NCBI GenBank assembly: GCA_022496805.1
Contig: CM040087.1
Coordinates: 5,716,001 to 5,780,000 of the forward strand
Length of the DNA stretch: 64,000 nucleotides
Reading direction: 5' to 3'
DNA from: Pohlia nutans
Taxonomy: Eukaryota > Streptophyta > Bryopsida > Bryales > Mniaceae
Below the pieces are notes generated by a model, which saw only the letters and a list, made by a program, of their open reading frames with translations, was not told the origin of the DNA and did not search any database. Positions within the stretch are counted from its first letter, which is position 1. Each line of letters begins with the position of its first letter. Positions 49,918 to 64,000 of the stretch are shown here, piece after piece. A program made the position numbers and the translations under genes.

Positions 49918-50395
49918 AAGGGGTGGGTGTGTGCCTTACCCCTTTTAAGATTTTGAGATGAAGTTTTTGGTTACAAAGGGGGGTAGGCACGTGCCCACCT
50001 CCCCCCCATAAAATTTAGGTAAAGAATTTAGGTTACACAAAGGGGTGGGCATGTGCCCACCCCCCTGTAAAATTTAGGTAAAGAATTTAGATTACACAAG
50101 GAGGTGGGCATGTGCCCACCCCCCGTATAAAATTTAAGTAAAGAATTTAGGTTACACAAGGGGGTGGGCACATGCTTATGTCCTTAAAAATTAGGTAAAG
50201 AATTTTGGTCATGTACATAGAGGGGTGGACACATGCCCACCTAAAACTTTTGAGATAAAGAATTTTGGTTACATAGAGGTGGACACATACCTACCTTTAA
50301 AAAAAATAAGGTAAAGAATTTTGATTACAGAGGGGAGTGGGCACATGCCCACCTCCTATAATTTTTTTAGGTGTAGAACTTTGGCTCTTTGATTA
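49918..50395. repeat. Minisatellite, ~60-base unit with CAYGTG palindrome
   Basis: About eight units each carry GGGTGGGCAYGTGCCCACCC or a variant, joined by linker AAAATTTAGGTAAAGAATTT. The core is a near-perfect palindrome centred on CACGTG, CATGTG or CACATG. Units drift progressively towards the right. Confidence 0.88.
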
Positions 50396-51266
50396 CAAAT
50401 TGTCAAAGAAAAATTTAAAATCAAAACATTTTTTTAGAATAGGAAATAAGTAATAATCAATCTATTTTGCATTTGATGATGACTTCTTTGCCTCATATGT
50501 TGCCTCTGTGCCTAGATTTGGTCGTTCCCTAGTACACTAGGTCGTTACAATTTTGCAATATTGTCAAAATAGGACCAAATTTTATACCACCGGCATCAGT
50601 GAAGAACATTACATGTGTTGGTCCAAAAATAACTAAAGAAAGTCCATACATGGCCTACTGAAAAACGCTTAAAAAAACATGAGGCCCAATTTCTTGGTCC
50701 TTTAGGGGTCAAACCCTAAAGCGAGACAAATTGCGACGACTTGTTGCTCAAACCGATATAGCAACATGAGATTGAAGACAGCAATGAACAGAAACCCTAA
50801 TTAACGACTTAAACCCTAAAACAAGACCAACCATTCGTGTGCTACATTCCCACTTGCAAGAGAAATTTCAAAGCTGAAACCATGAGATTGAAGCCCTGGA
50901 GACGACGAAGACGACGACGACATTGGAAGAGTGAATAGATTAAACCCTAATCGACGGGGCATTAAACCCTGAAACATTAATCGTGAGCTACGTACCCACT
51001 GGCAACTGCAACGTAGGAAATGAATTCTTCGTGAGCTTCGTAGGTGCAACAGATGTAGCAGCATGAGATTGGAGCCCGCATTGCAGCATTGGAACGGCCA
51101 CATTGGAAGACGGAACGGAAACCTGAATCGCCATTACGGGAAAATAAATCCGTGCTCTTGTTCAATGCAGTACAGATTTAGGCCGGCATTCTGAAAGTTC
51201 GCTGAAATTGGTAGCCCTCTTCGCTCCAAAATGGCATCGGTCGACTCCTGATTCAGTTGTCTGCAA
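50396..51266. other. Intergenic, with TTAA-family remnant
   Basis: 50530-50708 is a right-hand part of the GGACCAAGG subfamily, ending TTTAGGGG then TCAA. 50740-51260 is richer in GC and carries several AAACCCTAA motifs, but no gene is identified on either strand. Confidence 0.45.
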
Positions 51267-51452
51267 ATGCATCGACGAAGCTTGTGTCCTTGTGATTGCA
51301 AGGCTCTACTAGTCTCTCACGGATCCCAAGATTGTCTGGCACAAAAAGGAACGTCTACCGTGAAAGAGTACCGCAACATTTCTGCCGCGTTGACAGAGAA
51401 GCACATGATTGTAGACAGAAGGATCTCTCACCCCAAGGGAGAAATGCGTTAA
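51267..51452 (+). CDS. Small open frame, unrecognised
   Basis: Sixty-one codons from an ATG (MHRRSLCPCDCKALLVSHG to HPKGEMR) in a segment with more balanced base composition than its surroundings. No motif or splice evidence supports it further; it may be non-coding. Confidence 0.2.
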   Translation: MHRRSLCPCDCKALLVSHGSQDCLAQKGTSTVKEYRNISAALTEKHMIVDRRISHPKGEMR

Positions 51453-51797
51453 GTTATGTGCGAATCTAGAGATCTAATGAGACATTCTGTTTAGGTTTTT
51501 CAGCCAGAGCGAAGAGCGAGAAGGCGGGATCCAAAGCGGCAACCATTATTTGATACGACAGCTTCAATTCGAGCTCTCTTCATCTAATCCTATGAATCGA
51601 CGACCATTCACACCAGGTACGAGTACTACTTACCCTAATTCCCCACGCCATACATTCGATTCCATTCGTCAAAATTCGACAATAACACACATTCCTTTCT
51701 GGCTACGCAGGTTCGGCAACTGAACATCGTCGTTGACGAAACCAATCCCTAACCTCATCCCTTGGGACAAGTTACAAGAGTGGGTGAGGTCCTAGCA

Positions 51798-51932
51798 ATG
51801 GCGACTGGGTCATTGGGCAAGTTGATGGAGCGTTTTTTTGTGGCCGACGACGGCATTGAAGTTTCTGGCAGGTCTTTCGTTTCTTTCTTGGCTGCTTTGA
51901 AGACGGAGGCAACGAGTTCTACTTACGATTAG
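51798..51932 (+). CDS. Small open frame, unrecognised (44 residues)
   Basis: From ATG 51798 the frame reads MATGSLGKLMERFFVADDG and ends at TAG 51930-51932. The start lies in GC-balanced DNA and the sequence looks protein-like, so it could be a first exon that continues past a weak GT site after VSG. No family is recognised. Confidence 0.25.
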   Translation: MATGSLGKLMERFFVADDGIEVSGRSFVSFLAALKTEATSSTYD

Positions 51933-52159
51933 GGAATACCCAAGTGATATCTAGGTTTAAAGAGGCTACATATCTTGATTCCATGTAGGAAATTTGGCTA
52001 TTGTTCTTTCTTTTCTTCAAAAAAATCCTTTCTATCAATTTTACTAGCCCAAAATTTATGCAGCAATTTGGTTAAAATTAGAAAAAAATTCACTACGTTC
52101 AATATCACCTATGAGATATTGTCCAATATCTCATTTTGTTTTTTTTTTTTAATTTTAAA

Positions 52160-52250
52160 GAAGGGCATGGGCATGTGCCCACCCCCTTTGTGCCAAGTTC
52201 CCTAGAATGAGAAATTTGCTACTAGGGGGTGGGCACATGCCTACCCCCTT
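52160..52250. repeat. Isolated units of the CAYGTG palindrome repeat
   Basis: Two units (GGGCATGTGCCCACCCCC and GGGTGGGCACATGCCTACCC) of the same family as 49918-50395, about 1.8 kb away. This suggests one array that was split or spread. Confidence 0.75.
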
Positions 52251-54787
52251 TATTTTTATTTTTTTTCAACTTAGATGAATATAGTGCGGACAAAGAATGT
52301 ATCAAAGTGCATCAAGATTACGTATGGAAAATTAGATAAAAATTGCAAATTAGATGAAGATTGCAGATGATTATTTTTTTTTAGTTTTATTATCATTTGC
52401 AAGTTATAGAGTACTAGCAACAAGTAGGATATTTTACATACAAAGATAAAAAAATGTTGCACAATCTCGTATTGAATGGTATTGCTATTGAATTCTTGTA
52501 ATAAAGACTCCAAAAGTCTAGATTTTGTATATTATGTTTCACAAATTTCCCAATGAAGTTATATATTTTTGGTTGTTATGAATGCGTGAACCAAAGTGTA
52601 CGCATTTGAATGTGAAATTCAATGGTGCTTTCATTATCCCATGTTTATATTCAAAGCATTGATTGTAAGTTTGAAAATATGTATGCACATTCCATTTTTG
52701 CAAAAAGAGTTTAACTATGTCTCCAATTTCCTCAAACATACAAATTTTATGGCATGTGCACTTTTCATATGGCACGTGCACTTTTAACGAAACAAGTGTT
52801 ATAATTCAATTAAATGCAAAATCTTTTTTGGAATATTTTTGGATTTTTTTTTTATAGATCATATTTTTTCTACATGTGAAGCTTTTATTCATTTAATTTG
52901 GATTAGTGACGAGAAAGTTATGGACAATCTTGTTTTCGGGCAATCTACGAATCTTCTTGAAAAAAAACTCTCTATTTAATTTTAAATGCTATTCTCTCCC
53001 AATCCGTACGGTCAAATTTGATAAATGTTTTACCGCGTGATCTTAGAAAAGTAAAGTACAAGATCTTTTAATTAGATTCCTCCCAAAAATTTTGATTTTT
53101 TGGGTGAACGCAATAGAAATGATAGTTTTGAGTGGATTTTGACCTAAAAAAAATAGCCTTCAGTTGGTCCTTCATAGGATAAACTCATAAAACTTTAGCA
53201 GCAATTTTGACATTGTAGAATATTTTTTTCTATAAAAGTTTGAAACAAAAAAAATTGGAAAATGAAGCTCACTTTTACTTTCAAAAATCCGTTTGAGATT
53301 GTAAGTCTCCTATCAAAAGTTATAGATAAAGTTCAGAGAAGGGTTGGAAGAGACATTTACTTTGACATTTTCAAATATCATCACTGAATTTTGTTCATAA
53401 CTTTTGATTGGAAACTTGAAATCTCAAATGGATTTTTGCAGTTGAAAGTTAGCTTTATGTATCAACTTTTTAAAGTTCAAAGATTTTTGGAAAATATTAA
53501 TTTATTATGCTAAAATGGAAGCTAAAGTCTATTGAGTTTAAAAAACATCAACTTGTAAATGGATAATTAAGAGAAAAAATTGGTGTATTGTACATTAAAA
53601 ATTTAGTTGTAGTTAGGTGGTTTGAGACAAATGCTCTTGGGTTTGAGGTCTTGGGTTTGAACTCGGTGGACAATCATCGGTTGTTCATATGGTTGCTCGA
53701 AATTTCCAGACAACAAAAAAAAGTTGCACTTGAAAAGTTGTTTTTTTTAATTTTAATTTTTTTTTCAAACAACACAAAAAATTAATATATTTCAGTTGAA
53801 TTTTGTTCAAGACAACACAACCAAAACAACAGGTGCAAAGAACAGTTATTTGTCGTTTTGGTCGCAAATTTTTCTATTGGTGTATATACAACAACATAGC
53901 CAAATTTCAGTCAAAGAATATAAATATAGAATAAACAACTTATAGCTACAAATTGGTCAAAAACCAAAAAAAATTGCCAAAAAACTTGAAATAAAAAATA
54001 AAAAAATCTTGGATGAAATCTCCAGATTGTGAATGAAAACAAAATTATAGATATGTGATATTTTCTATCCAATATACGGATGAATGTTGCAACATGGAAC
54101 ACCACTATAACAAAATTCATTGGTGATATGTCATTGGATTGCATGAGGGATTTAAATGCTGAAATGTTCACCATTTGACGGTTAAAGAATTTACTATTGA
54201 AGAATTATGTAGTACATTTACCAAAGAAATACTTTTATCCTTTAAAAGTTAGAAAGTCATTCTATTTTTGAAGATTTGCAAAAATTCATTATAAAATATA
54301 ATATGAAAAAATATTTTATCATTGATGTAGAAATGAAAACTCTAGATCTTGTATTGTAAATTTCAATCCACCATTGCTATCATCAATTTTTTGATATGAA
54401 TCTTCAAACTTAGAATTCAAAATCCCTTTTAAATTTGTTTACAAAAAAGTATCAATGATGTTTGAGTGGAATTCATTGTAATAGATATGAGACTTTCCTA
54501 TAAAATTTACTATGTCGATGATGTATTTAAAATTTAAAATTTTATTATTATTTAAAACTATAAACTTTGTTTTTCAATGCTATTTGCAACTTGAAAATCC
54601 ACTCATTCAAAATTTGACATACTTCTATTTTAAGAATTCTTTTAAAGTATACATTTAGACAACGTTACATTCACATTAAAACGACTTCTTCAAAAGCATT
54701 ATACCAAAAGGTGCTTTTGATTGTGAGTAAAAAATAAATTTAAAGACACTCATCAAGTCAAAATGGGTGGGTCGGTCTTGTAGAGAT
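52251..54787. other. AT-rich intergenic stretch
   Basis: No gene is recognised. A tRNA-like B-box (GGGTTTGAACTCGG) near 53650 might mark a second decayed SINE. A pair of inverted ~80-base blocks (AAGTTATAGATAAAGTTCAG region and AACTTTTGATTGGAAACTTG region) lies at 53270-53440. Confidence 0.35.
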
Positions 54788-54791
54788 TTAA

Positions 54792-55053
54792 CCCCAAAAG
54801 GACCAAGAAGTCTTTGTGTTCTACTAGTACTTTTGAGTAGCTCCTATATGGATTTCCCGTTGAGCAATTTTTTTAATTTCTTTTCAATTGACCAACACAT
54901 GCAATGTTTTTCACTGTTTCAAGTGATATTAATTTTCGTCACAACTAAAATATACATTGATTGAATCTATAATGTAATTAACAATACATCTTTTCACAAT
55001 ATAAATGATTGAATTTGTCCTTTCTGAATAATGAATCCTTGATTTTTTAGGGA
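54792..55053. mobile_element. TTAA-flanked MITE, GGACCAAGG subfamily
   Basis: TTAA at 54788-54791 and 55054-55057 flank a 262 bp element starting CCCCAAAAGGACCAAG. It lies in the opposite internal orientation to 25275-25505. Confidence 0.78.
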
Positions 55054-55619
55054 TTAAATCATGGACAACCATAGATAGATTGATAGAAACTCCGAACCTC
55101 TTTTGAGGCCGTCGTGAATAAAGTATTTGTTCATCTTGAGAACAAGCCAGTGCCCACCGGACAAAGGGCCATTGGTGCAAGACTACTCTCCCCTTCGGGG
55201 AATAAACTGAACAATCATATCCCTACAACTTTCCAAATTGGAGAAAATGAATTTTAACTTTCCAAATTGTAATCCTAAAATTTGCATAGCATAATTGATA
55301 TTAAGTGCATTGAATCACCCTTTTGGAAATTGAATCGAAAAAGAATCTTCATTTAGATTCACCTTTTTAAGTAATGAAGGAACTCCATTTGTATTCCATG
55401 ACTTTGAGACTACCATGTCATTGCAACATAAATTTAGTTTCTAATTTTAATTAGAATGTGGTCCCATTACGAAAAGGGTGTTCGCTCCCATTGCTATATT
55501 ACACTATGTGCTTTCGAAAAGTGTAAAATTAGATAAAAATAAACAAATTTATGTAATAATGATAAAAAAAAAACGAACTATTTTATGTCTAGTACCCACA
55601 ACAAGGCCAATGATAGCAC

Positions 55620-57637
<2,018 letters not shown>

Positions 57638-58482
57638 GTAGGTACATTATCCGTCTATTATTTGCCTAGTTTGTGCTTTAGAGCCTCCGGATGGGGAACC
57701 CTAGTATACTAAATGGTTTATGGGGTCAGTGTAATATACTCTAGAGTTTATAGGGTTAGTATAGTGTACTACAGGGTTTAAAAACTTAGTATACTTCAGG
57801 ACCAATGCTTTGAAGATACCCAAATCCCTGCTTCGGATTGTTCTTTGAAGACACTCACAAATCTTAAATCCTGCAGAGTAGAGCAGAGTGAGTAGGCTTT
57901 GTGATAAGGTTGGAATGTTGGCATTATATTAATGAACATGATTCTTGTTTCCGCTGTCCATAAGTAAAGCGGGTCACGTTCTTGAGTAGGAGGATTTCTA
58001 TTTTGCTGAGAGATTGAAAGTCTGAGGAAATGCTATACAAACAGACACAAAATGGATGTTACTGAAATGATTCCAGAAAGCTTGTACATTGGAAGTTTCG
58101 TGCAGACAAATCATGAGAACACGATTGATTATGTTGACAAGTCATGAGAACACAAAGATGGTTTTACAGGGAGTGAGATTCTGTTGGTTTACTAGACTGG
58201 ACAAATGGAGTTCTCAGACAACAGGTGAGAGCTGTCACTCCCCATGACGTTTCTTTTTAGGGTTCATTTGATTCCAAAAGCAGTGCTCTAGAATAGTATG
58301 TGTAAAGCTATGTCAGCTTGTTGGTTTTGGACACGGGCTGGTTCAGGTCAGTCACTTGTGTGGAGTATTCTGTGGTGATTTTTAGTTTTCAAGTGTCTTG
58401 ACAGGTTTTCAGGTTTTCTGTAAATTTGTATGGGAAGTGCATGCTGGGACTCATAATCTGGAACTAGCCTGTGCAGTGCAGG
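57638..58482. other. Intergenic
   Basis: No gene is recognised. A short motif (AGTATACTAAATGG, AGTGTAATATACTCTAGAG, AGTATAGTGTACTACAGGG) is repeated loosely around 57700-57800. Confidence 0.4.
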
Positions 58483-58521
58483 ACTCCCTCTGTCCCATAT
58501 TTAGCTTCCACAACGCCTTAA

Positions 58522-59324
58522 CCCTTTAGTGCCCAGGGTACTGTAGCTCAGAGCCCTGGATTTCAGTAGATTTTTCCACTGTGGTTGAGACTATCAAAAA
58601 TAGAATGGGTTAAATTAGAAAGTAACCGTATAATTCTATTCTCAACTCGAGAGCACTCATTTTATTAAAATTTGAGAATCATCCAATGGTGGGATCGGAA
58701 GATTATAGTATGTATTTGAACTGTATAATGCACGCTCAAAAACGAGATTTTGGGGGGTGTGTGACTTCAAAGTTAAATATAGTTTGAGGCAAATTTTCAA
58801 AAATAAAAGCAAAGAAGTTCAGCTATGCCCTATGTCAATACTTCTCCGTTGCAATCTTTCATATCAAAAATAGACTCACACATAATTATTGTGAGATTTA
58901 TAAGTGAAAGTGACTTGTCCATGTACGGTTTAGGACAAAATTTTATACATTGAAAATTGACAGGAGTGGGTACATTAATCAAGATCAGATTACGCACACT
59001 AATGGAAGATGAAGAAGAGAACACAATCCAAAAAAATAAATCAAGATAACAAACTTCCAAACACAAGAAATACTACACAATACATATGTTGTATTTGTAA
59101 GTATTTACTGTATTTTCAAGTATTTGCAGTATTTTCGTGTTTTGTTGATAGGTATTTTGATAGTTGTACAATTCCAAATTGAAAATTTCTTTTTCTGGAA
59201 AGTGCGTAATGTATGTGGGCAAATCTAAACTTCAAAACTGAAGTTCCAATTCTTCACGGATTCTCTGTTATTTTCATTTCGGATGTTGTAGTGACCATGA
59301 TGTGGTCAGCTAGGCACTAAAGGG
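58522..59324. mobile_element. TTAA-flanked element, 803 bp
   Basis: TTAA at 58518-58521 and 59325-59328. Termini are CCCTTTAGTGCC and GGCACTAAAGGG, perfect inverted repeats of 12 bases. The interior has no intact frame. Confidence 0.85.
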
Positions 59325-59338
59325 TTAACTTCCTGTTT

Positions 59339-59424
59339 GCTCAAACTATGACTTCTACTTGCTAAGGGTCCACACTGTTGTGCTCAAACTATGACTTCTA
59401 CTTGCTAAGGGTCCACAATGTTGT
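59339..59424 (+). repeat. Exact 43-base tandem duplication
   Basis: A 43-base unit beginning GCTCAAACTATGACTTCTAC occurs twice in succession (59339-59381, 59382-59424) with one base changed. Confidence 0.92.
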
Positions 59425-59484
59425 GCTCATAGTCGCACCAGTGGACTAGTCAAGTCATTTATTTTCAAAGTACAAGAAGTTTAA

Positions 59485-60023
59485 CCCTTTAAGGTCCCAA
59501 TTCAACATTGTTTTCAAAGATTAGTTATAAAATGGTTGATGAAAAACGGAAATGGAGTTGATGTACAAAGCAAAGTTGTAAATATCAATGTGGAGATAAC
59601 ATCTGTACGGTTCAATTCATCATATTTATTATTAATATTTCTAAATTAATTTTACAATGTTTTCTCTTGAAATTCAATTAAAAATCCAAAATCAACACAA
59701 AAAATTCATAAAATATTGTAATGAAATTGGAATAACATGCACTACAAGATGGTATGGTTTCCATTATTTGATTCTACATATTATGGAAAATCATGTTTAA
59801 GGTCTCACTTTTTAAACTAAGATTGAAACTCGACATAAACCACTTTTGTAATATTCCAAAAATTCACATTATCTTATTTTGAAGATCCATACCGTACAAA
59901 TGGTAGTCAACTAGCACAAGAATTTTTTTTAAATGGATGGATGAAAAACATCACCGTATGCGGTGAAAGGATGCGTCAGAAATCATCCAGCGTTTAGAAT
60001 ATGGACGCTGGCACGTCAAAGGG
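59485..60023. mobile_element. TTAA-flanked element, 539 bp
   Basis: TTAA at 59481-59484 and 60024-60027; termini CCCTTTAAGGTCC and GCACGTCAAAGGG. The right TTAA is also the left border of the next element. Confidence 0.8.
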
Positions 60024-60027
60024 TTAA

Positions 60028-60611
60028 CTCCTAAACGTACCAAGGTGTCCTAGAATTGACAATTTGAGAAAAAGCATCATAGACTACTGTTTAAAAGAAT
60101 ATTTTGGAATTGATATACAAATGAAAGTTCTAGATTTTGAATTTTAGGTTCCATCCATACGGTTTGATTCACTAATACTATCACCAATATTTAATTATAA
60201 AATTTGAAAGATAAAATTAAAAATTCCTTCTAAATTCAATTACAAACAAAATTTTAATATTATTTGAGTAAAGTTTGTTGGAATGAATTTGAAATGAGAT
60301 ACTCTTAAACATGGTGGTTCTTTGAAATTTTTGTGTTTCTTAAATCTATATCCTCATTTTTGCAAGCCCACTTTTGAACTACAGTCAATGCAATTTTGGC
60401 TTCAGTTGGTCAACGACTTGACATACTTCTACATTTGTAATTCTAGAAGAATATGTAATCAAGTATGACTAAATCCAACCATTCGATAGGACAACAACTT
60501 GGTGAAGAATCTCCAAAAAAATGGATGACTTTCATTCAAGCATTGATGAGAACGTGAGAAGGATTTGAATCTTTTAGTCGTCCACTCTCTAAACGCTCTA
60601 ACATTTAGGGG
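60028..60611. mobile_element. TTAA-flanked element, 570-584 bp subfamily
   Basis: TTAA at 60024-60027 and 60612-60615; starts CTCCTAAACGTACC and ends ACATTTAGGGG. It is homologous throughout to 31212-31781. Confidence 0.85.
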
Positions 60612-60632
60612 TTAATATGGGACAAAGGAGTA

Positions 60633-63114
60633 GGATTTTTTTTGCTTGCACTTGTGTTCACTTCTTTCAAGGAGGTTGTTTTAAACTCTTGAGCTCAATC
60701 AAAATTCCAAATCTATATTCAGAAACCCTTTCAGCTAAAAGTGTTTACACTAAATGTGTCTTCTAAATACTTAGTGGACCAGTCATAAGTAGAATGTAGG
60801 TGATATATTTGGTTCAAAGGGCTTGCAACAAATTTTTATTCAATTTAGCCGTACATCAAACCCTTCCAAGAATTTTATAAATAAGTATGAAGACAAGTAA
60901 GAAGGGCAAGTGAAATAGAACCTATGGTGCTACAATTTTAATAGTAAGGCCAGAGACAATTCACAATCATTGTTACAGAGTCTCTACGAAAGGGAAAAGC
61001 ACTTTGTTCTATAGTTACCAATTCATTAACTTTGTCCCAATTTGCAAAATTAAACCAAATCGCATCACCAGTTGGATCCAAAGGCTTTATAGTAAAGGGC
61101 TCAAGTAATATCAACTTTGCAATTCGGTCAATGATGGGCTTTACAATGAAGGGCCAAGTAAGGTCCATTTCAATAATTTTGTCCCAATTTGCTAAATTGA
61201 ACCATAATAGGTCATCAATTGGGTCCAAGGAATTTATAGTAAAGGACTCCAATGGCCCTGTGTATGGTGGGCATTGGGTCATTAACATTACCAACAGATA
61301 CTTTATTCACGCCAACCTTGAAAAAGGTTGGAGTTTCTATCTATCTTCTATCTAGTAAAGGACTAAACTAATATCAAATTTGCAATTGGGTCAACAATGG
61401 AATCTACATTAAACGGCCAAATACGACCTATTTTATAGTACATCCCTTTGTTTAATCTTTTAGGGCCTAAGTATCCACTAGGTGGTCACTACACTAATTA
61501 TTCCATTTAAAAAGGGGGGTTTATAGTGCGTGTGGGAAATTAGTGGAAGTGATACTAAATATCATTATAATGTAAAATCAATGTGATATGAAGATTTTAG
61601 CCACTCAATATAAATTTTGACAAAATAATACGTGCTTCAAGAATTAGTACCACATGCACTAAATGGGATAATCAGTATAGTGTATATAAAACTTGAGCTT
61701 TTCAAAATCCGTAACGAACCTACTTCTGTAATGTGAAGTTCAATTTTTTTTCTTACGAAGACACATGTTTCAATGATATAACTTTGTACTATTTGGAGCG
61801 TTGTAAGTAAAGTTGAAAAGACAACGTATAAGTATGGCAACCAATGCAAGTTCACTTCCAAGCGTACATACATATAAACCCTGTATTTTGCCTCCAAGGA
61901 GTTAATTTTTTTAATTAAATATGAATTATTGTGAAGGATGTTTGAAGGGTCAGCTTTGTATGTTCTAATCTTAGTTTTGATAAAAATAAAAAAATTAATG
62001 TAAGCTGGTATATAAAATCCATGACAACAAAGCATACTTATACACGCTTAAAACTTAAAACTCCACCATAAGTCATGGAAGAATCTATTGAACTTGTATG
62101 ATGTTAGTATGGAATCCCGGCATGTTATATATTTGGTGAATTGTAGTCAGTGGCAAAAATTATTGGTATTCACTTGCAAATCTATGGAATATTGACGTGA
62201 GGCATCCTAGTGTTCCACACAATATTTATCACAATATATGGTAGAAATACTCATTAAACTTGCAATTCGCTATTTATGCACTTGGCAAAGTGCGATCATT
62301 TTATGAAAAAAATTTGCTTTAAAAAATTTGTGTTAGAAATTCTCTAAAAAACAACAATTATGTCATTCTACAATTACTTTCATTGGAAACAAACAATTCT
62401 TTAATTAATTTATTCATTCTTATCTTTACCTTTTCTTTCATCTTTTCTTTCTCTTGTTTTATTTATCTTATTTCTGTTTTTGTCTTCATTTTCTTTTCCT
62501 TTTTTTCTTCCTTTTTATCGTCTTTCTTGTCTTCTTGTCTTCTATTTTTTATTCATTCTTCTTACAATAGTCGCAAACCAAAGAAGGGGGCGATGTATAT
62601 ATATACATATATATATATATATATTCATCTTCTTTTTTGTTTAAAGCTTATAAACCGTGAAAATTAAAACAAATTTTAAAAAATTAGGATTTAGCAGCCG
62701 GCGGCTAAACCCTAAATGGCGGAAGATGAAGAGAAAAAATATTAAATTAAAAAAATTAGATTAGTCAATTTTTAGTCTGTTGTGGACTAGTGGGTGCGTG
62801 GCCGAGTGTGTGGCCGCGCATCCAATAGCCTACAACATACTAAAAATAGAAAAAAACTTTAATTTTTTTAAATTTAATTTTTTTGTATATGCTTTGCCGT
62901 TTAACTCTAATTTAGCTGCAGGTCGTTGAATATATTCGGGTGATCGAAGTCGTGATGACCGAGTTCTTGGACCACGATGCAGTATGTGATGTCTTTTGAG
63001 AATTGTTGTTTTATCACATTCCTGTAAGGTAACTATAGATATTTGATGGATGAATGAATCCTCTAATCACATGTGGCAGTGTGTAAGAGGATGAGAGGCG
63101 ATGAAGACGGATGG
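60633..63114. other. AT-rich intergenic with dispersed repeats
   Basis: About 60725-61130 is the inverted relative of 42690-43180. Within 61020-61400 a block containing GTCCCAATTTGC and TTATAGTAAAGG occurs about twice in tandem. 62440-62570 is a T-rich low-complexity run and 62596-62625 a (TA)n microsatellite. No gene is recognised. Confidence 0.45.
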
Positions 63115-63370
63115 CTTAGAGCTAAATAACTCCAAGTCAACAACATGTGCACTAGAGTTAGACAACTCCATATTTAGTGCACTGGAGTTAGAACACTTCA
63201 AATTGAGAACATGTGCACAAGAGTTAGACAACTCAAGATGAGATGCACTGGAGCTAGACCACTTCAAATTGAGAACATGTGCACAAGAGTTAGACTATTC
63301 AAGATGAAGTGCACTGGAGTTAGACTATTTTATATGAGGTGCATTGGAGTTAATGAGGTGCATTGGAATT
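63115..63370. repeat. Minisatellite, ~36/72-base period
   Basis: Blocks GAACATGTGCACAAGAGTTA and GATGCACTGGAGTTAGAC alternate about four times with drift. The pattern decays towards the right. Confidence 0.8.
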
Positions 63371-63921
63371 AACGTATTTAGATGGTAAAGAGATAAGATT
63401 ACTCTAGATATAGGAGTAAAGAATAGAAAGATCCATGACTTCGATCTAAGATTGGAATAGAAAGTAAAAAAGATTAGAAGTAGACTCTAGTTCCTTTGGG
63501 AAAGAGATTAGTATGTAAGGCTCAGGGGTGAGAAGGTAGAGTCATTTCTTATGTGATTTCCTCTCTATGGTTGGGTGGCTGAGCTTTAGAGTATTTTATT
63601 AGTATTTGTGAGAGTTAGTGGCAAACCGTAGAAGGCATTGGAAGAAAATCCTACACGAATATCAGGATATGTTTAAATATCGCTCTGAGGTTGACCTAAA
63701 GGACAAATGGAGAAACCTATGTAGTAAGGATTCAGTTCACGGTTAATGGTAGAGTGTTGTCATCTATAAGCACTTTTGTTTTGGCTATAACTTCAAGTTT
63801 TGAGATTTTCTGGAGTTACACAGTTTGTAGGGTATTATGTATGGTTTATGAATACCAAGTGAAACTCCTCTTGCGGGTTGTACACCTTTTTGTTAATTTA
63901 ATTATAATGCTCTACGATTTT
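63371..63921. other. Intergenic, nothing recognised
   Basis: Only short frames without supporting context. Confidence 0.4.
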
Positions 63922-63996
63922 GTTCTATCTAAGTTTTATTTTTTAATTTGAGCTTTTTAATTAACATCTAATTAAAAAATAAAACTTAGATAGAAT
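63922..63996. repeat. Hairpin at window end
   Basis: TTCTATCTAAGTTTTATTTT and its mirror form arms of about 27 bases with a short AT-rich loop. It may be the edge of a repeat that continues past the window. Confidence 0.6.
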
Positions 63997-64000
63997 AAAA

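Larger units (their letters stand above)
58483..60632. mobile_element. Nested repeat cluster inside a Stowaway-like end pair
   Basis: The left edge CTCCCTCTGTCCCATATT (58485) and the mirrored right edge AATATGGGACAAAGGAG (about 60614-60630) look like Stowaway termini. Between them lie three TTAA-flanked elements and a tandem duplication. The TTAA elements probably inserted into an older short element. Confidence 0.6.

Noticed and set aside
49918..50395. Centromeric satellite
   Set aside because: There are only about eight drifting units of ~60 bases, too short and too local to call a satellite array.
53600..53690. tRNA gene on the plus strand
   Set aside because: A B-box-like word is present but no acceptor stem or anticodon arm could be paired; at best it is a SINE relic.
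62383..62667. Hydrophobic 94-codon frame with many Phe and Ser
   Set aside because: It is a translation of a T-rich low-complexity run next to a (TA)n microsatellite.

Overview
The window looks like nuclear DNA of a land plant or close streptophyte. It is AT-rich, its genes are split by GT-AG introns, and it has a signal-peptide GH51 arabinofuranosidase, a plastid-type and a cytosolic-type triosephosphate isomerase (TPI), an F-box relic, and Stowaway- and CACTA-type MITEs. An acetate kinase gene and a MurC-like fragment make a non-flowering lineage (bryophyte, lycophyte, fern or streptophyte alga) more likely than an angiosperm. That placement is inference, and the species is not identified.

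Layout. 1-8.7 kb is repeat-rich and holds a structurally complete Tc1-type (DD34E) transposon (2529-4115) and two exons of a MurC-like ligase (6745-7010). 8.77-11.90 kb (+) is a complete four-exon acetate kinase gene. 13.1-27.1 kb (-), convergent with it, is an alpha-L-arabinofuranosidase gene reconstructed as 18 exons whose reading phases all join (680 codons); its introns are full of MITEs. 27.2-35 kb is repeats plus an unrecognised three-exon gene for a very basic protein. 35.4-37.2 kb (-) holds a TPI gene with a transit-peptide exon. 37.3-55.6 kb is gene-poor, with a ~1 kb foldback, an F-box pseudogene hit by two copies of one MITE, GC-rich foldbacks and minisatellites built on a CAYGTG palindrome. 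55.96-56.74 kb (+) is a second, nearly identical TPI gene without a transit peptide, inverted relative to the first. 57.6-64 kb is repeats, including four nested or abutting elements.

The most pervasive structure is a population of at least 15 short elements that start TTAACCCCTAAACG or similar and end with its reverse complement, flanked by TTAA. This is the signature of piggyBac-type non-autonomous elements; no matching transposase was found here.

Functionally, acetate kinase (acetate/acetyl-phosphate), TPI (glycolysis and Calvin cycle) and the wall-acting GH51 enzyme are independent housekeeping or wall genes. I see no operon-like or cluster logic linking them.
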